This document shows, in pieces, positions 41,894 through 49,972 of a stretch of 64,000 nucleotides of DNA. The notes under the pieces were generated by a model. That model did no database searches, had not been told where the DNA came from, and saw only the letters and a program-made list of their open reading frames with translations. The stretch lies in contig NZ_CAMJOS010000004.1 in the NCBI RefSeq assembly GCF_946407605.1, positions 141,003 to 205,002 on the forward strand, written 5' to 3'. Position 1 is the stretch's first letter. Each line of letters starts with the position of its first letter. The translations under genes were made by a program, and so were the position numbers. Origin of the DNA: an uncultured Prevotella sp. (GTDB lineage Bacteria > Bacteroidota > Bacteroidia > Bacteroidales > Bacteroidaceae).

Positions 41894-42850
41894 ATGAAAA
41901 GAACACTTTTATCGTTCATCATGCCGTGCCTCGCAGCATTTGCTATGGCACAGCCCGGAGGCGGCTTTGGCGGCTTCGGAGGCTTCCAGCAGCAAGCAAA
42001 GCTAGAAACCAGTCAAGAGTGGAAAGATGTGAATTATGCTGGCGATGACCAGGCTTATCACACCTGCGACATCTATCTGCCCAAGAAAGAGGCAGCCAGC
42101 TATCCGGTGGTTATCCATATCTACGGAAGTGCTTGGTTCAGCAACAACAGCAAGGGTAATGCCGACCTTGGCACTATCGTTAAGGCACTGCTCGATGCCG
42201 GCTATGCTGTGGTTTGTCCTAACCACCGTAGCAGCATGGATGCCAAGTGGCCTGCACAGATTCACGACATCCGTGCCGTTATCCGTTTTGTACGTGGTGA
42301 GGCTGCCAAATACAAGTTCGACACCTCATTCATTGCCACCAGTGGTTTCTCAAGTGGTGGTCATCTCTCATCAACAGCAGCTACCACAAGCGGCATCAAG
42401 CAGACCAAAGTGGGTACTGTTGACATCGATCTCGAAGGTAATGTGGGCAACTATCTCAATGAGAGTAGCACCGTCAATGCCGCCTGCGACTGGTCTGGTC
42501 CTGTTGACCTGACGGCTATGGACTGCGGCGAAGGCATGAAGATGGGTGATAACAGTCCTGAGGACGTGCTGCTGGGCTCGAAATTGGCACAAGAGCCTGA
42601 CAAGTATCGCAGCCTGAGTGCTACCTACTATGTCAGCAAGAAGAATCCTCCCATCATCATCTTCCATGGCGAGAAGGACAATGTGGTGCCCTGCTGTCAG
42701 GGTAAGATGTTCTACGAGCTGCTGGTAGCTGCTGGTGTCAAAACTGAAGCTACCTTCGTACCAGAGGGCGGTCATGGCATGGGCATGTATAGCGAAGAGA
42801 ACCTCCAGAAGATGGTGAACTTCCTCAACGCTGCACGTACAGGCAAGTAA
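41894..42850 (+). CDS. Secreted alpha/beta-hydrolase, esterase-like
   Basis: 318 residues. Signal peptide (core LSFIMPCLAAFAMA), then a Gly/Phe-rich stretch (GGGFGGFGGF). The alpha/beta-hydrolase fold shows the oxyanion region VVIHIYGSAWF, the nucleophile Ser in ATSGFSSGGHLSS, an Asp in GEKDNVVPC and the His in PEGGHGMGM. This resembles BD-FAE/acetyl-esterase-type enzymes that remove acetyl or feruloyl groups from plant cell-wall glycans. The GH3 neighbour fits hemicellulose breakdown. A terminator follows. Confidence 0.88.
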   Translation: MKRTLLSFIMPCLAAFAMAQPGGGFGGFGGFQQQAKLETSQEWKDVNYAGDDQAYHTCDIYLPKKEAASYPVVIHIYGSAWFSNNSKGNADLGTIVKALLDAGYAVVCPNHRSSMDAKWPAQIHDIRAVIRFVRGEAAKYKFDTSFIATSGFSSGGHLSSTAATTSGIKQTKVGTVDIDLEGNVGNYLNESSTVNAACDWSGPVDLTAMDCGEGMKMGDNSPEDVLLGSKLAQEPDKYRSLSATYYVSKKNPPIIIFHGEKDNVVPCCQGKMFYELLVAAGVKTEATFVPEGGHGMGMYSEENLQKMVNFLNAARTGK

Positions 42851-42862
42851 TTTCCTTTTTAA

Positions 42863-42912
42863 AACAAATGAACAAGGCCTTGGATTTCGTTCTGAGGCCT
42901 TTTTCATTTGTT
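42863..42912 (+). terminator. Terminator after the GH3-esterase unit
   Basis: Outer stem AACAAATG/CATTTGTT and inner stem AGGCCT/AGGCCT with T residues between; strong dyad symmetry. Confidence 0.75.
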
Positions 42913-43069
42913 TCATCGAGACTGTTGTCCTCATTCTTTTCTCTGTCTCTTTTTCTCAAAGAAGAGTAGGATTTGAGTCTCGAGTTTCAAAATCGTAAAA
43001 AAATGTCTCAATATTTACAAAAACTTCATATTAAGGCGTTCTACACTATGATTTCTCAGGAAAATTACT

Positions 43070-43077
43070 TACCTTTG
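43070..43077 (+). promoter_or_regulatory. -7 box of a non-coding transcription unit
   Basis: TACCTTTG in the gap between the esterase and the AraC-type gene, with no open frame downstream before the terminator at 43242. Confidence 0.6.
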
Positions 43078-43081
43078 CAGT

Positions 43082-43277
43082 AACAAAGTATTAACACTTA
43101 CTTTTGTTTCATAGTATACAATTTTATATTAGGCTGACCAAATCTCGCCATTCGTGAGAATCGCGGGTGTAATTTAAAGAACTAGACATTATAAGGTTCG
43201 CATCAGATCATCATCTGATGTTGTTTTAAGTTAATTATTTACCCTCTGCGGATTGTGAAATTCGCAGAGGGTTTTTT
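43082..43277 (+). ncRNA. Candidate small RNA of about 195 nt
   Basis: Starts just after a good -7 box (43070-43077) and ends in a strong terminator. No credible open frame lies between. Internal hairpin 43201-43220 (CATCAGAT/ATCTGATG with a CATC loop). The 3' hairpin is CCCTCTGCG / CGCAGAGGG plus six T (43242-43277). No known family was recognised; a 6S-like RNA is possible from size only, without supporting structure. Confidence 0.5.
43242..43277 (+). terminator. Strong terminator of the candidate small RNA
   Basis: 9-bp perfect GC-rich stem CCCTCTGCG / CGCAGAGGG, 12-nt loop, then TTTTTT. Confidence 0.9.
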
Positions 43278-43320
43278 AATGTAACAACACATGGGAACAG
43301 TCCCACTGTGAGAGGTGAAT

Positions 43321-44010
43321 TTAATTTTGCTTTTTCTTGAACATCAGATTAACGCCGCTCTGAAATTCTGTAGGCGTAATGCCAAAGGAGAACTTAAAGG
43401 CGCTGATGTAGGCTGCTGAATTCCTGAAACCACACATACTGATAATCTCATCTGTCGAGAGGTCTGTGTGCTCCATGAGTAACTTTGCAGCATATTCTGC
43501 TCGCAGCGAGTTAATATAGTCAAGTGTTCTGGCGGGGTCTTTATAGCGAGGCACCAGTTTGCAGAACGTCTCCTCTGTAACTCCCATAAACTTAACCAAG
43601 GCATCATGGTCGAAGTCAGGATCCGCAAAGGGTCTCTCCTTATTAAGACGAGCATCCATCTTCACGAAGAAGTTCTGCTTGTCGTCCTTCTGGCCCTCTA
43701 TGGCTTCCCTGGTCTTCTTCAGCTTGTCTTTCAGAATCTTTTCCTGCTCATCAAGAGATGTCACCTCATCGCCCACAATGGCACGATAGTCGTCAAGTGC
43801 CGTAAGGATGCGTCGAAGCTGTTCGTTTCGCTGACTTACAATCCTGTTATAATGTATACTGAAGGCTCCCATCACGATGAGCACTACCACGATAAATACG
43901 AGTATCACGATGATGTGATTAGCATCGGATAGCGTATAGCCATTGGCGTAACAGAAGGGAGTCGCCAATAATAGCATTGAAACACTTGAAACAATTCTCT
44001 TTTTCATCAT
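43321..44010 (-). CDS. Membrane-anchored AraC-type helix-turn-helix regulator
   Basis: 229 residues. N-terminal hydrophobic signal-like segment (about 8-22) and a clear membrane helix (about 33-52, IIVILVFIVVVLIVMGAF). A coiled-coil linker follows (about 60-110), then an AraC DNA-binding domain: SLRAEYAAKLLMEHTDLST and DEIISMCGFRNSAAYISAFKF, then FGITPTEFQSG. A membrane-tethered AraC protein could link a surface signal to transcription; here the extracytoplasmic part is almost absent, so any signal probably comes through the membrane or a partner. It is flanked by the small RNA unit and glycan genes; targets unknown. Confidence 0.88.
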   Translation of the reverse strand: MMKKRIVSSVSMLLLATPFCYANGYTLSDANHIIVILVFIVVVLIVMGAFSIHYNRIVSQRNEQLRRILTALDDYRAIVGDEVTSLDEQEKILKDKLKKTREAIEGQKDDKQNFFVKMDARLNKERPFADPDFDHDALVKFMGVTEETFCKLVPRYKDPARTLDYINSLRAEYAAKLLMEHTDLSTDEIISMCGFRNSAAYISAFKFSFGITPTEFQSGVNLMFKKKQN

Positions 44011-44085
44011 TAGATTGTTTTTGTTTTATATCATGTTTGATGTAAAGCTCGTTGAAACCGTCTAGTTTCGTTATCTTTATGGATG

Positions 44086-44093
44086 CAAATATA
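44086..44093 (-). promoter_or_regulatory. -7 box for the AraC-type gene
   Basis: TATATTTG on the minus strand, about 75 nt before the start at 44010. Confidence 0.5.
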
Positions 44094-44293
44094 AACAATT
44101 TGTAACAAATTACAAAATTCTGAGCTGGTTTTTCTTCAAATTTTGTAAATTCTGAGACTCTTTTTTACGATTTTGAAACTTCAGGCTGCGTTTTTCCCCT
44201 TTTATCTAAGAAAAATGATTGGAGATATGAATAAGGGAGCCCCAGCTATGTGAAGCATAAGAAAATCTCTTGAAACGTTAATTTATTGAAAAA

Positions 44294-44309
44294 CGATAAA
44301 CTTTTATCG
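44294..44309. promoter_or_regulatory. CGATAAA palindrome, candidate operator
   Basis: CGATAAACTTTTATCG: 7-bp arms with a 2-bp spacer, just upstream of the -33 region of the next gene. A further half-site, CGATAAAA, lies at 44381-44388, between promoter and ATG. A plausible site for the small HTH protein encoded at 44883. Confidence 0.45.
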
Positions 44310-44339
44310 ATTTAATTTGGTTGATAACAGAATAATATA

Positions 44340-44347
44340 TACCTTTG
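44340..44347 (+). promoter_or_regulatory. -7 box of the DUF2975-HTH operon
   Basis: TACCTTTG, with a TTTGG at 44317-44321 as possible -33 element. Confidence 0.7.
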
Positions 44348-44392
44348 CATATCGAAAATCAATAAATAACAAAAATAAAACGATAAAAGAAT

Positions 44393-44878
44393 ATGGAAAC
44401 TAAAGCATTATTCAGCAAAATGATTAAGAATTGGCCAGGCCTTATCTTCCTATTGGCTCTGGCATGTCTCATGGCTTGGTTGATGACGGACGACATCAAC
44501 AGGATGCAAGCTGCCACCACGAACTATGAGTACTATAAGAACTTCATTTATCTGATTGTCAACATCGCCATCACCTATTTCTTCTGCATCGTCATGCTGA
44601 TGGTATTCTTTACCTATATTAATAAGCAGTACTCGAAGTGGTGTGTGCGTCTGTTCTATGTGCTGGGCATATCAGTTCTGGTTTATTACGTAATAGCAGG
44701 CCAGTTTAACACACATATGTTTAACATGATTGAGAGCGACCACATTGAAGAGTATCCCAAGATGGCACATAGGTTATATACTGGTCCGCTGTACTGGATG
44801 TTTGTTGGCTACTTCTTTGTTCCCAAGATTCTGAAGGACGCCAGGAAGATGAAGGAAGAACAAGACTTAACTATTTGA
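44393..44878 (+). CDS. DUF2975-like membrane protein
   Basis: 161 residues with four membrane helices (about 14-32, 45-72, 86-104, 130-147). This size and arrangement, and the HTH gene 4 bp downstream, match the DUF2975 proteins that occur with YozG-like regulators in many bacteria. Function unknown; the pair may form a membrane-associated regulatory switch. Confidence 0.7.
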   Translation: METKALFSKMIKNWPGLIFLLALACLMAWLMTDDINRMQAATTNYEYYKNFIYLIVNIAITYFFCIVMLMVFFTYINKQYSKWCVRLFYVLGISVLVYYVIAGQFNTHMFNMIESDHIEEYPKMAHRLYTGPLYWMFVGYFFVPKILKDARKMKEEQDLTI

Positions 44879-44882
44879 AGCC

Positions 44883-45095
44883 ATGGGAAGAATCATCGTT
44901 AATTTAGATGTGGAACTGGCTAAGCGTAAAATGTCGCTGAGTGAGTTGGCAGAGAAAGTTGGCCTGACACTGGCCAACCTCTCAATCCTGAAGACGGGCA
45001 AGGCCAAAGCCGTACGCTTCACCACCCTCGAGACCATCTGCCGCGTGCTGGACTGTCAGCCAGGTGACATTTTGGAGTATAGGGACGAGGAATGA
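44883..45095 (+). CDS. Small XRE/Cro-type HTH regulator (YozG-like)
   Basis: 70 residues, almost only an HTH: KRKMSLSELAEKVGLTLANL, then SILKTGKAKAVRFTTLETIC and RVLDCQPGDILEYRDEE. This is the classic helper of DUF2975 proteins. It starts 4 bp after the membrane protein gene, so the two share an operon. It may control its own promoter through the CGATAAA sites upstream (inference). Confidence 0.9.
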   Translation: MGRIIVNLDVELAKRKMSLSELAEKVGLTLANLSILKTGKAKAVRFTTLETICRVLDCQPGDILEYRDEE

Positions 45096-45100
45096 GATAG

Positions 45101-45580
45101 TCAGTTCTCATTCTCTGTCATCTTCATGACATCATCCACAGAGAACTTGCCTGAGAAGACCATGAGGGTGACCTCGTCATCATCCTCGTCAACCTGCATG
45201 AGTACGATGGACTGCTGTTTGTTCTGTGTAAAATAGATGTTGACCTTCTGATCATCATCGTTTATCTGCATCAGCACCTCATACTTATCGCGAGTAAGGA
45301 TGGTCTTGACCTCGTTCTTCAGTTTCTTGCAGGCGCTCTTTTCGTCAGAATGGATAATCTGGATGCCACTCAACTTGTTGGAGAGGGCTTTGATATCCAC
45401 ATTGGGGATGGAGGGCGTGTTGTTCTTGCCTGCCATAGCCAGCATATACTTTGAAATAAAGACATAGGTCACATCCTTCATGTCGGCATATTTCTCGAAT
45501 GCCTTTACCTGGGCGCCTGCATTAAGACTGAAGAGAGCCACCACGGCGCAAAGCAGGAATTTGATGATTGTCTGTTTCAT
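45101..45580 (-). CDS. DUF4252 protein (second copy in the sigma operon)
   Basis: 159 residues with a signal peptide (KFLLCAVVALFSLNAGAQ). The mature part matches DUF4252: FEKYADMKDVTYVFISKYML, a middle region around IQIIHSDEKSACKKLKNEV and a strand pattern including YFTQNKQQSIVLMQVDEDDD. Function unknown; it is secreted or periplasmic. It is the last gene of an operon with an ECF sigma factor and a putative anti-sigma, and a paralogue stands at the front of the same operon. Confidence 0.85.
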   Translation of the reverse strand: MKQTIIKFLLCAVVALFSLNAGAQVKAFEKYADMKDVTYVFISKYMLAMAGKNNTPSIPNVDIKALSNKLSGIQIIHSDEKSACKKLKNEVKTILTRDKYEVLMQINDDDQKVNIYFTQNKQQSIVLMQVDEDDDEVTLMVFSGKFSVDDVMKMTENEN

Positions 45581-45581
45581 A

Positions 45582-45983
45582 CTATTTCATTACTTTTAAT
45601 CGTTCGTTCAATGTATTCTCGGCCTTGTCGCTCAGCACCTTGGCTTTCTCCAGTTGTCCCATGCCCTTGTTCAGGTTGGCAGCCAAGAGCAGCAGCGCAC
45701 GCTCAGCCTCCTGTTGTGCCACGACAGGGTCTTGGTAAGTGTCCTGCTCAGCAAGGTTCGTGTATTTTTCTTGGCTGAGTATGTGATAGCCCACGCCAAA
45801 GACAAGGGCGACGCAGGCTGCAGCAGCTGTGTAGCGCAGCACTCTGGGAAGGGGGAGACGACGTGTGACAGCCTTTTTCTTCTTCTCTTCTTGCTCCCAT
45901 TCGTCAATCTTGTTCGAGAGTCGTTGCTCCAGCCCTTCTGGGATGGGAATCTTCTCTAAAGCTTCAAAGTTCAGTTCGTCCAT
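45582..45983 (-). CDS. Putative anti-sigma factor
   Basis: 133 residues. Cytosolic N-terminus (about 1-48), one membrane helix (about 49-67, VLRYTAAAACVALVFGVGYH), and a C-terminal extracytoplasmic part with coiled-coil character. It overlaps the ECF sigma gene by 13 bp. No ZAS zinc motif. Called anti-sigma by position and topology only. Confidence 0.6.
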   Translation of the reverse strand: MDELNFEALEKIPIPEGLEQRLSNKIDEWEQEEKKKKAVTRRLPLPRVLRYTAAAACVALVFGVGYHILSQEKYTNLAEQDTYQDPVVAQQEAERALLLLAANLNKGMGQLEKAKVLSDKAENTLNERLKVMK

Positions 45984-46483
45984 GTCTTTGTCATTTTTTG
46001 GAATTGCTGTTTCAGTTTCTGTCGCGTTCGCATCACAATGATGCGGATATTACCTTGCGAGAGGCCTGTGTCGCGTTCTATCTCTTCATAGGAGCGGTCT
46101 TCCACTAGATGCATTCGGATGATTTTTCCGTCACGCTGTGGCAGTTGCCCGATAAGTGTTTCCATCTGCGATGCCTCGTCGCGTGAGTCAATCTGACTGT
46201 CCAGGCTGCTGTCGTCAGGCGGTTCAGTGTGGGACTCAATATCCTCAGAGGCGTTGATATGTTTCTGACGTCGCTGACTGACGAACAGGTTTCGCATCAT
46301 GACGACAAGATAAGCTTCCGTCGCTACCACATCAGCTAGCTCCTCGCGCTTCTGCCACAACTTCAGATACAAGTCCTGAAGCAGGTCTTCGGCATCCTGC
46401 GCATTGCCCGTCAGCTGGTAGGCTACCCTGTAGAGTAGCCTGTGATGAGGCATAAACCGTTGCTTAAACTCCTGTGCGTCCAT
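45971..46483 (-). CDS. ECF-type RNA polymerase sigma-70 factor
   Basis: 170 residues. Region 2: RVAYQLTGNAQDAEDLLQDL and YLVVMMRNLFVSQRR; region 4: IGQLPQRDGKIIRMHLVED and RSYEEIERDTGLSQGNIRII. A divergent spacer lies between. It begins 16 bp after the first DUF4252 gene and overlaps the putative anti-sigma gene. This is a typical DUF4252-sigma unit of Bacteroidota; the stress or signal it responds to is unknown. Confidence 0.93.
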   Translation of the reverse strand: MDAQEFKQRFMPHHRLLYRVAYQLTGNAQDAEDLLQDLYLKLWQKREELADVVATEAYLVVMMRNLFVSQRRQKHINASEDIESHTEPPDDSSLDSQIDSRDEASQMETLIGQLPQRDGKIIRMHLVEDRSYEEIERDTGLSQGNIRIIVMRTRQKLKQQFQKMTKTWTN

Positions 46484-46499
46484 CTGCCACGACAGCTCT

Positions 46500-46997
46500 T
46501 TAGTTTGTTCCAGACATCTTCTTTAACAGTTCGGACAGGTCGAGGGTTCCATTGATAACCACCAGCTGTGCCTCATCATCCTCTATAGACATGATAACAT
46601 TAATAGTCTTGTCACCCTCCTTAGCCTGACATATCTTAACCGTTTCACCATCCTCGCCATTCATGTCAACCAGCGTCTGCCATTTTTTACCTTTCAGCAA
46701 CTTCTGGGCCGACTTCTTCAGTTTGGCAGCAGATTCTTCTTCTTCGCAATGGAACACCATGATATCGTCAATCACCTTGACAATCTCACTGGCAGTATTG
46801 CCCAAATTGATGATGTCGCCAACTTGAACGCCATTGCCCTGCTCAGCTGCAACCTCAAGCATGGACTTGTCAATGTGGACAAACTCCACACCATCGATTT
46901 TTGCCAACTTATTGAAGGCCTTGCTCTGAGCATGAGCACAAATGCAAACCAAAGACAAAACGGCACATACTGCCAACTGTTTCATAATCCTTTTCAT
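46500..46997 (-). CDS. DUF4252 protein (first gene of the sigma operon)
   Basis: 165 residues from ATG 46997, which gives a signal peptide (MKQLAVCAVLSLVCICAHA within the first 25 residues); a longer frame from 47063 adds a charged stretch before it and is rejected. DUF4252 traits: FNKLAKIDGVEFVHIDKSML and AQLVVINGTLDLSELLKKM at the end. A paralogue of the gene at 45101. Secreted or periplasmic, unknown role. Confidence 0.85.
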   Translation of the reverse strand: MKRIMKQLAVCAVLSLVCICAHAQSKAFNKLAKIDGVEFVHIDKSMLEVAAEQGNGVQVGDIINLGNTASEIVKVIDDIMVFHCEEEESAAKLKKSAQKLLKGKKWQTLVDMNGEDGETVKICQAKEGDKTINVIMSIEDDEAQLVVINGTLDLSELLKKMSGTN

Positions 46998-47075
46998 ACG
47001 ATTCTTTCTTTTTTTGTTAATGAATGATTGATTTTTTACTGTTAGAATGTCATCGTCAGACACTTCTATTCATAC

Positions 47076-47102
47076 TAACGCCAGTTTCTTGGTGTTTGTT
47101 AC
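47076..47102 (-). promoter_or_regulatory. Candidate ECF-type promoter of the DUF4252-sigma operon
   Basis: On the minus strand: GTAAC (47098-47102), 17 nt, CGTTA (47076-47080). No TAnnTTTG box was found between the operon and the neighbouring gene. The similar GTAAC-N16-CGTCA at 13385 before the other ECF gene makes it more plausible, but it remains a guess. Confidence 0.4.
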
Positions 47103-47131
47103 AAAGAATCATCATTTTTTTTATAAAATAA

Positions 47132-47160
47132 TCAAGGGGGCAGTATTTCCGCCCCCTTGA
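47132..47160 (-). terminator. Terminator after the GH10 gene
   Basis: Perfect 10-bp stem TCAAGGGGGC / GCCCCCTTGA, 9-nt loop; followed on the minus strand by T-rich sequence. Confidence 0.8.
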
Positions 47161-47181
47161 CTGTTATAATATAATAAGGTG

Positions 47182-49803
47182 TTAACGCTTCATCAGGATC
47201 TTGCGACCATTCTTGATGATGAGACCCTTATAGTTGGCATCGACCTTCTGACCCTTGAGGTTGTAGATGACCTCCTTCGTAGGCTCAGCCATGATGACTG
47301 ACTCAATGCCAGTGTTCTCTGTGCAGATGAATTTCACCTTGTCGATGTTACAGTTGGCACCTGTGATGGTGAAGCGGATAATTTGCTGACCCTCTGTCAA
47401 GTTCTTAGAGAGCTCGCCCTTCACTACCTTGTAGGTACCCCAGTCGTTGTTGGCAGTCTGAGGCACATCAACCTGAGCCAGCTTGGTGCTCACCTTGCCA
47501 TTCTTCACCAGTCCGATGCTGAAGCCAGAGCCTGTAGAACCAGACGATACGGTAGCCTCGTAGCTGTACTTGCCAGGAGCGGTGACATTGACAGTATATT
47601 CTGTCCACTCGTCCACAGCGGTATAGCCGATGCAAGTTCCGTTGTTGCCCTTCACCAGGTCGAGGCCTTCGTTGTCGGAACGATAGTTAGCATCGCCCTC
47701 GTCGTTAGAGTCTTTGTCGTGGAATGACACACCCTCGCCACCCTTGTCGAAGTCCTCGGCCTGGATGATGCCAGGAATGGTGATGACGTTCTTATAAGGA
47801 CCACGCAGGGCGTTGACCTTCAGCGTCTTCTTTGCTGATGTCTTTGACTTACCATCAGCATTGGTGACTACAGCAATGATGGTCTGAGATCCTGCCATCG
47901 TAGGCACATATTCAAACTTGTATGGCGTGGTCTCAGGGAATTCAGTCATCGTACCAATCAGCAGGTCGTTGGCATAGATATTCACCTCGGCAATGGGACT
48001 GTTGGTTGACCTCGGTGTCACGCTGATAACAGTGGTGTCGCCAGCAGTTAACGTTGAAGGCTGAATAGAGTTGATGGTCATCGCCATGGTCTTATCTTCC
48101 TCATATCGCTTGAAGCTCAGGCTCTTGATATAGAAGCCGCCTTTATCGACGAGCAGGGTGATGACGTGACGACCAGCACGCAGAGTGTCCTGTGTCACAT
48201 AATGCAGCTTGTGATAGTCGTTGATGCCCTCCGTCTTGGGAACAGTCAGATACTCTGTGATATAAGTGAGGTTTTCTGGAGCATATTCTGCCAGATGGAA
48301 CATACCACCATTCTTGTTAGAAGCCACCTCAGCATCGATAGCGTAGATACCGTCCTCTGCTACATCAACTGTATATTCCATCCAGGCGCCATCCTTCGTG
48401 GCTGAATTAGTGCGAGAGGCGCTACTATATGTTACACCAGATGCACCCTTGTCGTATTCTGTCACGTTAATGATACCAGGAATCTGTGGGACGGTCTCGT
48501 TGTAAGGCTCGCGCTTAGTGGTACTTGACAGTACGTTATAGCGACCATAGCGCTCATAAGTGGTGCTGTCGGTAGCGGTAACCACAGCCTTGGTGTTCAA
48601 CCAGCCAGTCTTGCTGGAGGTATATTCAAAGATGTAGGGGGCCTCTGTCTTGGTGCCTACCAGTTCTTCACCTACATAGAAATCCACCTTTGCAATGGTC
48701 TTGGTGGCCAGTTTGGCACGTACGCAGATGGTCTGCACATCGTTCTTGGCTACTTTAAGAGAAGCAGGACGGATATAGATAGAAGCCTCTTTCTTGGTGC
48801 CAGGGAAGGGACCCACGGCATTCTTGGCTGCATCAGTCTCCATATACTCCTTAATCCAGGTCATAGCAGGACGTTCTGTTCCATTTCTGTAAAGACCAGA
48901 GTTATCCACCCAGGTCCTTCCTAGAACATAACCCCACAGGGTGACGCCAGCACAATAGGGAGCTTCCCACATGGCAGGTAACACCTTCTGATACTGGGCC
49001 TTCTGCTGGGCATCGTCAGCCTTGTCGATATCCAGCTCTGTGATGAACATTGGCATCTTCAGAGCATCCTGCTGCTTCTTCAATGCATTCCTTAGATTGG
49101 TCTCACTGATATCGTTCACATCGTGCGACTGGTTGCCATAGGCATCGATAGGCGCTCCAGCATCGCGCAGGGTGCGAACCAAATCGATGTAATTATCAAT
49201 ATCCCACAGGATAGAGTTATAGTCATTATAGATAAGGATGGCATCTGGCCAACGCTCATAGGCCATCTCAAAGGCCTTGATAAGCCAGTCGTAGCCAGTC
49301 TTTCCGCCACCACCCAAAGTTTCCTTCATCATGGGGTTGCCCTGCTGGTGCATACCTACAGCTTCGTTCACCACGTCAATCATGGGCAGGGTCTTATATT
49401 TGGTCTTGGCTTTGTTAAACCAGTTGGTCAAGGCAGAGAAACGCTCCTTAGCCGAGAGACTCTCCAGCCAGCCAGGATACTGGGCACCCCACACCAGGGC
49501 GTGGAACTTGTAAGTGAAGTTATGGTTCTTAGCGTAATTGAAAGCGTTGTCGGCACCACTCCAGTTGAAATTGCCACGGTTACCTTCTACAGACGACCAT
49601 TTGGACTCGTTTTCACAAGTAACCTGATTCCAAAGCTGATAGAACTTTGGAACACCACCACCAGCATCCATCTGATAGCCAGTAGTAATGTTACCCAGAT
49701 ACTTATATGGGTTTTGTGAAATTTGTGCATTGGCTTGCTGAGGCATCAAGAATGAAGCCATCAAAAGCAGACCTACGGTAGGTAAATGTTTGAGCATATA
49801 CAT
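47182..49803 (-). CDS. Secreted GH10 endo-xylanase with two CBM6-like modules
   Basis: 873 residues from ATG 49803, chosen because the -7 box lies at 49832-49839 and a signal peptide follows (LLLMASFLMPQQANA). GH10 barrel: FHALVWGAQYPGWLESL, catalytic acid/base Glu147 in IDVVNEAVG, nucleophile Glu256 in FITELDIDKAD, then GVTLWGYVLGRTW. After it come an Ig-like strand-rich module (about 355-430), a CBM6-like module (about 440-580), a second Ig-like module and a clear CBM6 (about 690-815, IIQAEDFDKGGEGV). It ends with the tail VIYNLKGQKVDANYKGL. Endo-1,4-beta-xylan hydrolysis at the surface or in the periplasm is expected. Confidence 0.93.
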   Translation of the reverse strand: MYMLKHLPTVGLLLMASFLMPQQANAQISQNPYKYLGNITTGYQMDAGGGVPKFYQLWNQVTCENESKWSSVEGNRGNFNWSGADNAFNYAKNHNFTYKFHALVWGAQYPGWLESLSAKERFSALTNWFNKAKTKYKTLPMIDVVNEAVGMHQQGNPMMKETLGGGGKTGYDWLIKAFEMAYERWPDAILIYNDYNSILWDIDNYIDLVRTLRDAGAPIDAYGNQSHDVNDISETNLRNALKKQQDALKMPMFITELDIDKADDAQQKAQYQKVLPAMWEAPYCAGVTLWGYVLGRTWVDNSGLYRNGTERPAMTWIKEYMETDAAKNAVGPFPGTKKEASIYIRPASLKVAKNDVQTICVRAKLATKTIAKVDFYVGEELVGTKTEAPYIFEYTSSKTGWLNTKAVVTATDSTTYERYGRYNVLSSTTKREPYNETVPQIPGIINVTEYDKGASGVTYSSASRTNSATKDGAWMEYTVDVAEDGIYAIDAEVASNKNGGMFHLAEYAPENLTYITEYLTVPKTEGINDYHKLHYVTQDTLRAGRHVITLLVDKGGFYIKSLSFKRYEEDKTMAMTINSIQPSTLTAGDTTVISVTPRSTNSPIAEVNIYANDLLIGTMTEFPETTPYKFEYVPTMAGSQTIIAVVTNADGKSKTSAKKTLKVNALRGPYKNVITIPGIIQAEDFDKGGEGVSFHDKDSNDEGDANYRSDNEGLDLVKGNNGTCIGYTAVDEWTEYTVNVTAPGKYSYEATVSSGSTGSGFSIGLVKNGKVSTKLAQVDVPQTANNDWGTYKVVKGELSKNLTEGQQIIRFTITGANCNIDKVKFICTENTGIESVIMAEPTKEVIYNLKGQKVDANYKGLIIKNGRKILMKR

Positions 49804-49831
49804 CGAGTATTTAGTTATTGAATATTCAATG

Positions 49832-49839
49832 CAAAGGTA
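49832..49839 (-). promoter_or_regulatory. -7 box for the xylanase gene
   Basis: TACCTTTG on the minus strand, 28 nt before the ATG at 49803. Confidence 0.7.
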
Positions 49840-49925
49840 GTGCTTTTTTTCAATAATGAGTTTCAAATATGTTTCATATTAGTTTTTTTTTTGCAGAAAA
49901 GTTGCAATATGTGGAATAAAATGCG

Positions 49926-49933
49926 TATATTTG
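49926..49933 (+). promoter_or_regulatory. -7 box for the endonuclease gene
   Basis: TATATTTG, about 40 nt before ATG 49973. It is divergent from the xylanase promoter, about 90 bp away. Confidence 0.6.
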
Positions 49934-49972
49934 CGCTCTCATGATGAAATAAAGGTAAAAACTAATACTCAT

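Larger units (their letters stand above)
44011..44392. other. 382-bp AT-rich divergent regulatory region
   Basis: Holds the minus-strand -7 box for the AraC-type gene (44086-44093), the CGATAAA palindrome (44294-44309) and the plus-strand promoter of the DUF2975/HTH pair (44340-44347). No gene was found in it. Confidence 0.6.
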
